The notes under the pieces were generated by a model. That model saw only the letters and a list, made by a program, of their open reading frames with translations, did not search any database and was not told the DNA's origin. A DNA stretch of 13,736 bases from Puniceicoccales bacterium (GTDB taxonomy: Bacteria; Verrucomicrobiota; Verrucomicrobiia; Opitutales; JAIRLM01): assembly GCA_031287845.1 (NCBI GenBank), contig JAITSI010000060.1:1-13736 (forward strand), in the 5' to 3' direction. This document shows, piece after piece, positions 4,903 to 11,925 of this stretch. A program made the position numbers and the translations under genes. Position 1 is the stretch's first letter, and the number at the start of each line of letters is the position of its first letter.

Positions 4903-6405
4903 CTAGGCCTTCCCCAGGCGCAGGAGGAAGCTCCGGTCCAGGCCCGCGAGCTGTTCTTCGCTGGCCCTCCAGGCCCAGTTTCCATCCACCGTTCCCGGCC
5001 GGTTGGTGCGGGTGGAGGCGCCGCCGTGGAGAAGGTCCTGCAGGGGAAACAGGACCCAGCGCGCCGGGGAATCGGCGAGCCAGGCCAGCGTGCCATTCTC
5101 ACGGCCGAGCCGGTGGTAGGCCGGCGGCAGGAGCGATGCCAGCAGCTGGCGCCGCTGGGAGGAAACTTCCCCCTCCTCGAAGAGGGCCCCGTGCAGGGTG
5201 TCATTGTCGTGGGTACCCGTGTAGGCCACGCAATTTTCGCAAAAATTGGTCGGCAAAAAGGGAGAGTTCGGGTGCATGTCGTCCAGGGCGAAGAGAAAAA
5301 TGCGCAGGCCGGGCAGCCCAAGCCGGTCCCGCAGCTCCCACACGGCCGGATCCAGCAGGCCCAGATCCTCGGCGACGAGGGGCAGTGGGCCCAAATCTTT
5401 TTCCACGGCGCGGAAGAAATCCTCCCCCGGGCCCGCAACCCAGCGGCCGTGGACCGCCGTCGGCTCGCTTTCCGGAATTTCCCAGTGCGCCGCAAAGCCG
5501 CGGAAGTGGTCCAGGCGGATGGCGTCGTGCAGTGCCGTTGCCCGTTCCAGCCGTCGCCGCCACCAGGCGTAGCCCGTTTCCCCGTGCCGTTGCCAGAGGT
5601 AGAGGGGATTGCCCCAGCGCTGGCCCGTGGCGCTGAAGTAGTCCGGAGGAACGCCGGCAATTACCCGCGGGGATCCGTCGGGAAGCAGATCGAAGAGCGT
5701 CCTTTCGGCCCAGACGTCGGCGCTGTGCAGGGCCAGAAAAATGGGCATGTCCCCAAAGATTTTTATGTCCCGCTCCGCGGCCCGGCGGTGCATTTCCTTC
5801 CACTGGCGCTGGAAAAAATACTGCTCCACCCGGCGCAGGGCGATCTCCGCGGCAAATTTTTCCCGCACCGCGGCCAGCGCCTCCGGGTGCCGGTCGCGCA
5901 GGGGAGGTGGCCAGCCCGTCCAGGCACCTTCCGCATGGAGCTCCCCCAGCAGGTCGAAGAGGGCATAGTCCTCGAGCCAGTGGCCCTCCGCTTTGCAGAA
6001 GTCCGCAAATTCCGCATCGCCGCCGGCATCTAGAAACCGCCGGGCTGCCCGGCGCACCAGCTCCCGGCGCAGGGGAAGTGCGGTGCAGTGGTCCACGCGG
6101 TCGACCGGCGTCGGGGGAAAATTTGCGCATTCCTCCCGGAGCAGGAGCCCGTCGGCCAGCAGGCCCTCCAGCCCGACCAGCAGCGGGTCGCCGGCCAGGG
6201 CGGAGCGGGCCTGGTAGGGGGAATGGCCCGGTCCGGGCGGGTGCATGGGAAGAATCTGCCAGAGGCCCTGGCCCCGGTCGGCGAGAAAGTCCAGCCAGCG
6301 GTGGGAGCAGGGACCGAGTTCCCCCATGCCGAAGCTGCCGGGGAGGGAAAAAATCGGCAGGAGCACGCCCCGCCGGCGGGAGAGGAACTGCGGAATGCCG
6401 GACAC
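4903..6405 (-). CDS. malQ: 4-alpha-glucanotransferase (amylomaltase, GH77)
   Basis: Transfers alpha-1,4-glucan chains between malto-oligosaccharides in the cytosol, part of maltodextrin or glycogen use. Counting from the GTG at 6405 (500 aa, the size of the short Thermus/Aquifex-type enzymes), the nucleophile is Asp299 in R-L-D-H-F-R-G, the acid/base is Glu346 in V-A-E-D-L-G, and the third acid is Asp400 in Y-T-G-T-H-D-N-D. The N-terminal S-L-P-G-S-F-G-M-G-E-L-G, the S-P-Y-Q loop and the C-terminal P-G-T-V-D-G-N-W-A-W are typical. The only other in-frame start is a TTG at 6489, which would overlap clpX by 53 bp and has no ribosome-binding site. The GTG has only a closely spaced GGAG, so the start is uncertain. 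It follows clpX by 31 bp and may be read with the clp genes, with which it has no known functional tie. Confidence 0.92.
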   Translation of the reverse strand: MSGIPQFLSRRRGVLLPIFSLPGSFGMGELGPCSHRWLDFLADRGQGLWQILPMHPPGPGHSPYQARSALAGDPLLVGLEGLLADGLLLREECANFPPTPVDRVDHCTALPLRRELVRRAARRFLDAGGDAEFADFCKAEGHWLEDYALFDLLGELHAEGAWTGWPPPLRDRHPEALAAVREKFAAEIALRRVEQYFFQRQWKEMHRRAAERDIKIFGDMPIFLALHSADVWAERTLFDLLPDGSPRVIAGVPPDYFSATGQRWGNPLYLWQRHGETGYAWWRRRLERATALHDAIRLDHFRGFAAHWEIPESEPTAVHGRWVAGPGEDFFRAVEKDLGPLPLVAEDLGLLDPAVWELRDRLGLPGLRIFLFALDDMHPNSPFLPTNFCENCVAYTGTHDNDTLHGALFEEGEVSSQRRQLLASLLPPAYHRLGRENGTLAWLADSPARWVLFPLQDLLHGGASTRTNRPGTVDGNWAWRASEEQLAGLDRSFLLRLGKA

Positions 6406-6436
6406 GGCTCCATTAAAGGGCCAGGAGATCGGCCGG

Positions 6437-7780
6437 TCAAGGGAGAAGAGGGTCGTAGCTGGGCGGGGCCTTTCCCAGGATGCAGTCAACGGTCAGGGTG
6501 ACCCGGCGGACGGACGGCTGGTCCGGCAGCGCGAAGAGAATGTCCTCCATTGCCCGCTCCAGGATTGTGCGGAGCGCCCTGGCCCCCGTCTTCATCTGGA
6601 CCGCCTCGGCGGCGATGGCCCGCACCACGCCGTCGCCGTCGTAGTTCAGCTCAACCCCCTCCATGGCACAGAGCCTGGCATATTGCTTGAGCAGCGCATT
6701 CTTTGGCCCGGTCAGTATGCGTTCGAGGGCCTCCCCGTCCAACTCGTCCAGCGCCGCCGTGACGGGAAGGCGGCCGACGAACTCGGGAATCAGCCCATAC
6801 TGGATCAGGTCCTCGGGCTGCACCCGCTTCAGGGCCGCGGCGCCGTTCTGCGAGGCGTGGCCCGTGCGCTCGCCCGTCGGGTCGAAGCCGAGAATTTTTA
6901 CGCCGATGCGGTTAAAGATAATTTTTTCCAGGCCGTCGAAGGCGCCGCCACAGATGAACAGGATGTGTTCGGTGTTGATGCGCACGTACTCCTGCTCCGG
7001 ATGCTTGCGGCCCCCCTTGGGCGGCACGTTGCACACCGTGCCCTCGAGAATTTTCAAAAGCCCCTGCTGCACCCCCTCGCCGGAGACGTCCCGGGAGATG
7101 GACACGTTCTCCGTCTTCCGCGCGATTTTGTCGATCTCGTCCACGTAGATGATGCCGCACTCGGCCCGGGCCACGTCGTAGTCGGCGGCCTGGAGCAGGC
7201 GCAGGACGATGGTTTCCACGTCCTCGCCCACGTAGCCGGCCTCGGTGATCGTGGTGGCGTCGGCGATGGCGAATGGGACGGAGAGCGACCGGGCCAGTGT
7301 CTTCGCCAGCAGAGTTTTTCCCGATCCGGTCGGGCCCAGCAGGAGCACATTGCTCTTCTCCAGCTCCACGGAGGCCAGCTCCTTCCGGCGCAGGGGGGCC
7401 CGGCCCGGCTCCTCCCAGGCCACCAGACCGGCCGCCGCCAGCCGCTTGTAGTGGCCGTGCACCGCCACGGCCAGGGTCTTTTTCACCGCCGCCTGGCCCA
7501 CCACGTACTCGTCCAGGGCCCGTACCAGCTTTCCGGGGCTGGTCTGGGGCAGACGCAGGGGAGTTGCCTTCGCCGCCTTTGCCCTGCGCCTGGGCTTTTC
7601 TCCCTCCTCCGCTTCCGCTTCCGCGCCCTCGCCGCCGCCGTCGCCGTCGCCGTCGAGCATGTCCTGGCAAATTTGCACGCAGCGGTCGCAGATAAAGAGG
7701 CCGTTCGGCCCCGCAACGAGCTGGCCCACCTCAAGATAGCTCTTTCCGCAGAAGGAGCAGCAAGGTTTTTTTCGCACCAT
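6437..7780 (-). CDS. clpX: ATP-dependent Clp protease ATP-binding subunit ClpX
   Basis: AAA+ unfoldase that feeds tagged proteins into ClpP. 447 aa. The N-terminal zinc domain has C-x-x-C pairs at Cys8/Cys11 and Cys31/Cys34 and would bind adaptors and substrates. Residues about 43-72 are a Gly/Asp/Glu then Lys/Arg-rich linker encoded partly by GCCGTC-type repeats; it is more charged than usual. Walker A is G-P-T-G-S-G-K-T (149-156), the substrate-gripping pore loop G-Y-V-G is at 182-185, and Walker B is I-Y-V-D-E-I-D (211-217). L-G-F (297-299) matches the ClpP-docking loop, and sensor 2 G-A-R is at 399-401. The ATG at 7780 follows the clpP stop by 4 bp, with CGGAG upstream inside the clpP end, so translation is probably coupled. 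All key residues are present. Confidence 0.97.
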   Translation of the reverse strand: MVRKKPCCSFCGKSYLEVGQLVAGPNGLFICDRCVQICQDMLDGDGDGGGEGAEAEAEEGEKPRRRAKAAKATPLRLPQTSPGKLVRALDEYVVGQAAVKKTLAVAVHGHYKRLAAAGLVAWEEPGRAPLRRKELASVELEKSNVLLLGPTGSGKTLLAKTLARSLSVPFAIADATTITEAGYVGEDVETIVLRLLQAADYDVARAECGIIYVDEIDKIARKTENVSISRDVSGEGVQQGLLKILEGTVCNVPPKGGRKHPEQEYVRINTEHILFICGGAFDGLEKIIFNRIGVKILGFDPTGERTGHASQNGAAALKRVQPEDLIQYGLIPEFVGRLPVTAALDELDGEALERILTGPKNALLKQYARLCAMEGVELNYDGDGVVRAIAAEAVQMKTGARALRTILERAMEDILFALPDQPSVRRVTLTVDCILGKAPPSYDPLLP

Positions 7781-7784
7781 CGGC

Positions 7785-8414
7785 TCACTCCGTCCGCGGC
7801 TTTTTCTCGATTACCTCGTCCACGAGGCCGTAGGCCAGGGCGTCCTGGGCGGAGAGGTAGAAGTCCCGGTCCGAATCCCGGGCGATGCGCTCCACGCTCT
7901 GGCCGGTGAGCTGGGACAGGATCTCGTTGATGCGCTTTCTCCAGCGGAGGATTTCTTTGGCGGCGATGGTGATGTCCGCGCTCTGCCCGCCGGCCCCACC
8001 GGACGGCTGGTGCAGCATGACCCGGCTGTTGGGCAGGGCAAAGCGCTTGCCCTTCGTGCCCGCGGCGAGGAGCAGGGTGGCGAGGCTGGCCGCCTGGCCG
8101 ACGCAGTAGGTCACCACGTCGCAGTGCATGAAATTCATCGTGTCCAGGATGGCCATGCCGGCGGTGATGCTGCCGCCGGGGGAATTGATGTAAAGGTGGA
8201 TGTCCTTTTTGGGGTCGTCCATCTGCAGGAAGAGCAGCTGGGCCACCACCGCGTTGGCCACCCCGTCGTCGATGGGCGTGCCGATGAAGATGATCCTGTC
8301 CTTCAACAGCCTGCTGTAGATGTCCCAGGAGCGCTCCGTGCGGCCATCCCGCTCGTAGACGTAGGGAAGGGGTAGGTAATGTTCGCCCACGATTCGATTT
8401 CCTTGCCGTGCCAC
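7785..8414 (-). CDS. clpP: ATP-dependent Clp protease proteolytic subunit ClpP
   Basis: Serine protease that forms the double-ring degradation chamber with ClpX. 209 aa, normal length. The catalytic triad is Ser110 (G-Q-A-A-S), His135 (M-L-H-Q-P) and Asp184 (D-S-D-R-D). Y-I-N-S-P-G-G (75-81) and W-D-I-Y-S-R-L-L-K-D-R near the N-terminus are family hallmarks. The start is GTG at 8414, ten bases after the trigger factor stop, with AAGG six bases upstream. A second GTG eight codons later, with AAGGA before it, is possible. It is the middle gene of the tig-clpP-clpX order common in bacteria, so ClpXP subunits and trigger factor would be made together. Confidence 0.97.
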   Translation of the reverse strand: MARQGNRIVGEHYLPLPYVYERDGRTERSWDIYSRLLKDRIIFIGTPIDDGVANAVVAQLLFLQMDDPKKDIHLYINSPGGSITAGMAILDTMNFMHCDVVTYCVGQAASLATLLLAAGTKGKRFALPNSRVMLHQPSGGAGGQSADITIAAKEILRWRKRINEILSQLTGQSVERIARDSDRDFYLSAQDALAYGLVDEVIEKKPRTE

Positions 8415-8424
8415 GCCGTGCCTT

Positions 8425-9939
8425 CTAGTTCGCCGCCGACGGTGCCAGATCTTCCGGCCCGGCGCAACTGGGAATTTCCACCCATTCGATGATTCGGTCC
8501 AATATCTTGTCCCTTAGGAGGTCCCGTGTCAATTGCTGCAGTTTGTTGGGATTTTTTTGCAGGTCCTTCCAAACGGCCTCGGGGGATTCTTCCCGGTTGA
8601 TCGCGCAGCGGAGAACGCCCTTTTCCAGGTCCTCGCTTTTCAGGACAATGGACTCCCGCCGTGCCACCTCGTCGAGGATGAACTCCCGGCGCAGCCCCTG
8701 CTCCGCCGACCGTTTCATCTGGTTGGCCATGGATTTCCGCAGCACCACGGGTTCTCCCCCTATCCGCTCCATGAATGCCTGAAAATTGGCCACGGCCTCT
8801 TCCGCCCGCTTCGCCCGCATTGCCTCCGGAATGGGAACCGGGCAGCGGCCTAGAAAGAAGGACACCGCCTCCCGGCGCCGCTCCTGCGCATCTTCCAGGC
8901 GCTCCCGTTCCAGGGTCTTGCGGAGCTGTTCCCGCAGTTCGTCGGCGCCGGCCAGCCCCAGCCGTTTCCACAGGGCACCGTTGACCTGAAACTCCCGCAC
9001 CTCCCACACCTCGCAGTCGTAGGTAACTTCCTGGCCGGCCAGCTCGGGCCGAAAATGGTCCGGTGGGAATTGCACGCGGACGCTTTTGCGCTCTCCCGGG
9101 ACCACGCCCACCAGGGCATTTAAAATCGCCACCTGGGCCAGATCCAGCTCCCCTTCCTCCTCCTCTTCAAACGTGAGCGCGTCCTCGTCCCATTCCTCCT
9201 CTTCCTCTTCCTCCTCCTCCGGGTCATTCTCCTTTCCGCCGTCTCCGTTCACCGCACCGGCGTCCGGTGCCGTGGCCGTCCCGTCCTCCTCCATCTCCCC
9301 CATTTCGCACTTCTCTCCCTCCGGCCAGCCGTCCTCCACGTCCCCGGCCACCAGCCAGATGTGGTCCCGCTTGCCCGGCGAATGCAGAAAAAAGAAGCGC
9401 TTTGCCAGGGGGACGCCGTCCGCGAAGTAGCCAACGAAGGAGATGCACACGCTGTCCCCCACCCGCGCCGGCCGATCCACGGCCACCTGTTCCGCATCCC
9501 GGCGCACGGCCCGCCGGAATGCCCGGTCCAGGGCCACTTCACCCACGGGCCCCTGCGGCAGTGGAGGCAGCGCGATGTTCTTCCAGTCGGGGAGGACAAT
9601 TGTGGGGAAAAGCTCCAGAACCACGCACATTGCCCCACTCTCCACGGGGTACACGGCCAGCAGCCGGCTCACCGGCTGTCCGACGGCCTCCACCGCTGCT
9701 TTTTTGGCCCAGGCCCGCAGCCCCTCGGCCATGGCATCGCCGATCTCCCCGGCCAGGCGCTGGCACAGCACGGACTCCGGCACCTTCCCGGGCCGAAAGC
9801 CGGGAATCTGCGCCTGGGCTCCGACCCGCCGGATCGCAGCCTGGCGCAGCTTTTCCCACTCTGCGGCGGTCGGCGTCACCTCCACGGTCCTGCGCAGGCC
9901 ATCCTCCTCTAAAATTTTTCCCTGCACGGCACTTTCCAT
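8425..9939 (-). CDS. tig: Trigger factor with acidic insertion
   Basis: Ribosome-bound chaperone that meets nascent chains at the exit tunnel. 504 aa, against about 430 in E. coli. The ribosome-binding signature G-F-R-P-G-K is at 47-52. The FKBP-like peptidyl-prolyl isomerase domain spans about 157-317, and the helical chaperone arms fill the C-terminal half. Within the isomerase domain, residues about 215-265 are an inserted acidic stretch including nine Glu in a row (241-249) and a further run of five, encoded by a GAG/GAA repeat (about 9145-9297). This accounts for most of the extra length. The ATG at 9939 is chosen for its GGGAGGG ribosome-binding site; an open extension to 10278 is Ser/Arg-rich shadow of the divergent exonuclease gene. 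First gene of the tig-clpP-clpX operon. Confidence 0.94.
   Translation of the reverse strand: MESAVQGKILEEDGLRRTVEVTPTAAEWEKLRQAAIRRVGAQAQIPGFRPGKVPESVLCQRLAGEIGDAMAEGLRAWAKKAAVEAVGQPVSRLLAVYPVESGAMCVVLELFPTIVLPDWKNIALPPLPQGPVGEVALDRAFRRAVRRDAEQVAVDRPARVGDSVCISFVGYFADGVPLAKRFFFLHSPGKRDHIWLVAGDVEDGWPEGEKCEMGEMEEDGTATAPDAGAVNGDGGKENDPEEEEEEEEEWDEDALTFEEEEEGELDLAQVAILNALVGVVPGERKSVRVQFPPDHFRPELAGQEVTYDCEVWEVREFQVNGALWKRLGLAGADELREQLRKTLERERLEDAQERRREAVSFFLGRCPVPIPEAMRAKRAEEAVANFQAFMERIGGEPVVLRKSMANQMKRSAEQGLRREFILDEVARRESIVLKSEDLEKGVLRCAINREESPEAVWKDLQKNPNKLQQLTRDLLRDKILDRIIEWVEIPSCAGPEDLAPSAAN
9193..9219. repeat. GAG/GAA trinucleotide tract in tig
   Basis: Nine consecutive Glu codons on the minus strand, in a wider purine-rich stretch. 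Runs like this can gain or lose units by slippage while keeping frame, so the length may vary between strains. Confidence 0.7.
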
Positions 9940-10018
9940 TTTTTTCCCTCCCGCTCCAAACCGGCGACTCCCGTTAATTCTTGGTTGCGCTTTCTCTCCG
10001 CCTGGCAAGGGTAAAAGT
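9940..10018. promoter_or_regulatory. Divergent promoter region of tig and the exonuclease-rpoN pair
   Basis: 79 bp between the divergent starts of tig and the exonuclease gene. It includes the tig ribosome-binding site GGGAGGG (9952-9946, six A then ATG) and an AAGGG before the exonuclease ATG. Promoters for both operons should lie here or just inside the genes. I could not define a convincing -35/-10 pair or a sigma-54 -24/-12 site. Confidence 0.5.
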
Positions 10019-10669
10019 ATGGACTCTCTTCCGATTTTCGCCCTCGACTTCGAGGGAAGCGCCCGGGCCGGCGTCCGGGAGGTGGGCGTGGTGTGCCTGC
10101 GCGGCGAGGAGCTGGATGCGCCCTGGGAGGCCATCTGCCGGCAAAATTTGCCCTCCCTTTCCCCGCCGTGGTCCGGCCGCGGGCCCGCCGGCAATCCCGC
10201 CCCGCCCTTTTCCGTGCACTTTTCCCGGCTGCGCCGGCTGCGGGAACTGGGCATCTTCGCCTGCCACGGCTCCTCCACGGAGGCCTTTCTCCTGCGCCAG
10301 CGCTGGCCCAGCCCCGGCTTCGTCCCCGACTGGCTGGAGCCGGAGGGCGCGACGATTTCCTGGGGCCCCCTGCTGGACAGCCGGCGCCTGGGCCAGTTCC
10401 TCTTCCCCTCCCTCCGGGGCCGGGGCCTGCGGGACCTGATCCGGGCCGCCTCCCTCGAGGCCGACTGGTCCCGCTGGGGGGAAAAATTTTGTTTGCCGGA
10501 GCGCCGCCGGCCCCACCGGGCCCTCTACGACGCCATCGGCTGTGCCCTGCTGGTGCGAGAATTTCATCGCCGCACTGGCGAAAATGCGCAATCCATGCTG
10601 CGGCGCTGCCTGCCCGGGCACCTGCGGCTGCACCTGCGCCAACCGAACCTATTTCCACCCGCACCATGA
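10019..10669 (+). CDS. DEDDh 3'-5' exonuclease (DNA polymerase III epsilon/RNase T type)
   Basis: 216 aa. The fold is recognised from motif I A-L-D-F-E-G (Asp10, Glu12), a D-S-R-R-L stretch near 120-124 as in epsilon-type enzymes, and motif III H-R-A-L-Y-D-A (His166, Asp171), which marks the DEDDh group. Motif II, normally H-N-x-x-F-D, reads H-G-S-S-T-E, so the conserved Asp appears replaced by Glu88; activity may be reduced or altered. The substrate is unknown and there is no sign it is the replicative proofreading subunit. The ATG at 10019 has AAGGG at good distance. Its last bases ATGA overlap the sigma-54-like gene, so the two are probably translationally coupled. Confidence 0.75.
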   Translation: MDSLPIFALDFEGSARAGVREVGVVCLRGEELDAPWEAICRQNLPSLSPPWSGRGPAGNPAPPFSVHFSRLRRLRELGIFACHGSSTEAFLLRQRWPSPGFVPDWLEPEGATISWGPLLDSRRLGQFLFPSLRGRGLRDLIRAASLEADWSRWGEKFCLPERRRPHRALYDAIGCALLVREFHRRTGENAQSMLRRCLPGHLRLHLRQPNLFPPAP

Positions 10670-11805
10670 GCCAGAAACTTTTCCAGAGGCCGGCATTCCA
10701 CCTGTCCCAGCGCCAGCGGATCGACCTGCACATCCTGTCCCTTTCCCACTCCGAGCTGCTGTCCCTGCTTGCCGGATTGCCATGCGGCGGCCCCCTGCCC
10801 CCGCAGCTGGCGGAGAGCCCGTCCCCCCGCGGCGACCTTCTCCACCGGCTGCTTTTGGAGGGAGGTGCCGACCGATCCGCACTGGAAGTTCTCGTGGGGA
10901 ACCTGGGTCCCGACGGCTACCTGGAGGAATCTCCCGATGCCCTGGCCCAGCGCTTTGCCATCCCCCTTTTCCACCTGGAGAAGGCGCGGGCCGTTTTTCG
11001 CGAATGGGAGGGCCGGGGCCTGGCCTGTTTGAATTTTCGCGAATTTTTTCTCCGGTGGATACGGCAGCGGCCGGCCAAGGGACTCCTGCGCCAGGCGCAG
11101 ATTCTAATGGAGCGGAAAGTTGCCTGCCTGCATTTCCTTCCCGTCCTGCGGCTGCTGCGGAGAAGCATGGCCCGGGAAGATTTTTTACAAATTCTCCAGG
11201 CCTTTGCCGACGGCCGCTGGCCGAGCCACCCCAATGCGGGAGGGCTGGACCTGGCCGGGGAGGATGGCCGGCCGGGAGCTGTGCCGGAGCTGCGCCTGGT
11301 CCCCGGAAGGGATGAAGGGGGCTGGCGGGTTCTCATCCCCGGCTCCGTCCGGAACCGGGAATCGCTTCCCCGGCGCCTGGCAGCGGCCCTGGACCGGCGC
11401 GACACCCTGCTCCGCCGCCTGGGCGAATGGCTCGCCGGGCACCAGGAAAAATTTCTGCTCCTGGGTCCGGAATTTCTCCTCCCCCAGACCCGGCGCCGGC
11501 TGGCCGAGGAGCTGGCGCTGGCGCCGTCGACGCTTTCCCGGGCCCTGCGCCATAAATTTGTGCAAACTCCCTGCGGCACCTGGCCGCTGGCGGAGCTCTT
11601 CTCCCGGAACGGGGAACCGCCGTCGACCCTGCTGCGCTCCCTGCTGGCCAATCTGCTGCGGGAAGAGCCGGAGGCCCTGCTCTGGTCCGACCGGCGCAGC
11701 GCGGAAACTCTATGCCGGCGCCACGGGTTTTGCCTGCCCCGAAAGCGCCTGGCCCCCCTGCGCCGAAAAAAACCCGCCCGATCCAGCCCGGGTAAAACCC
11801 CATAG
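10666..11805 (+). CDS. rpoN: Divergent RNA polymerase sigma-54 factor (RpoN-like)
   Basis: 379 aa. Sigma-54 directs RNA polymerase to -24/-12 promoters that need an AAA+ activator. Region I is recognisable by position (L-S-Q-R-Q-R-I-D-L-H-I-L-S-L-S, 13-27) but poor in Gln. The core-binding part includes G-N-L-G-P-D-G-Y-L (78-86), close to the family's N-L-D-x-x-G-Y-L. The DNA-binding part has D-R-R-D-T-L-L-R-R (243-251), Q-E-K-F-L-L-L-G (260-267) and the helix-turn-helix L-A-P-S-T-L-S-R-A-L-R-H-K-F-V-Q-T-P (285-302). The RpoN box, normally A-R-R-T-V-A-K-Y-R-E, reads about P-R-K-R-L-A-P-L-R-R (358-367), so it is strongly degenerate. The protein is shorter than usual (430-500), lacking the acidic region II. 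Start ATG overlaps the upstream stop (ATGA). No enhancer-binding activator gene is in this window. Confidence 0.85.
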   Translation: MSQKLFQRPAFHLSQRQRIDLHILSLSHSELLSLLAGLPCGGPLPPQLAESPSPRGDLLHRLLLEGGADRSALEVLVGNLGPDGYLEESPDALAQRFAIPLFHLEKARAVFREWEGRGLACLNFREFFLRWIRQRPAKGLLRQAQILMERKVACLHFLPVLRLLRRSMAREDFLQILQAFADGRWPSHPNAGGLDLAGEDGRPGAVPELRLVPGRDEGGWRVLIPGSVRNRESLPRRLAAALDRRDTLLRRLGEWLAGHQEKFLLLGPEFLLPQTRRRLAEELALAPSTLSRALRHKFVQTPCGTWPLAELFSRNGEPPSTLLRSLLANLLREEPEALLWSDRRSAETLCRRHGFCLPRKRLAPLRRKKPARSSPGKTP

Positions 11806-11925
11806 CAAGGTGTGGGGGAGCCCACCTGGCCCCCTCACGGGCAATTTGGCTTGACAATGCCGGCCCGATCCTGTCCTCATCCGTGCACCTTGCATCATTT
11901 TCTTTTGATAGCTTCTTCCGGCAGG

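Noticed and set aside
4789..6033. 414-codon plus-strand ORF opposite malQ
   Set aside because: Antisense shadow of malQ in GC-rich DNA; composition Gly/Ala/Arg/Pro-heavy with no motif, while malQ has all catalytic residues.
6245..7909. 554-codon plus-strand ORF opposite clpX and the malQ start
   Set aside because: Shadow of clpX, whose motifs are complete on the minus strand.
9940..10278. Longer trigger factor starting at 10278
   Set aside because: The extension overlaps the divergent exonuclease gene and is low-quality; the 9939 ATG has a strong GGGAGGG site.
11845..11860. TGGC...TGC resembling a sigma-54 -24/-12 promoter, and a TTGACA at 11851
   Set aside because: The GG to GC distance is one base short of the sigma-54 rule, and no -10 hexamer stands 16-18 bp after the TTGACA.
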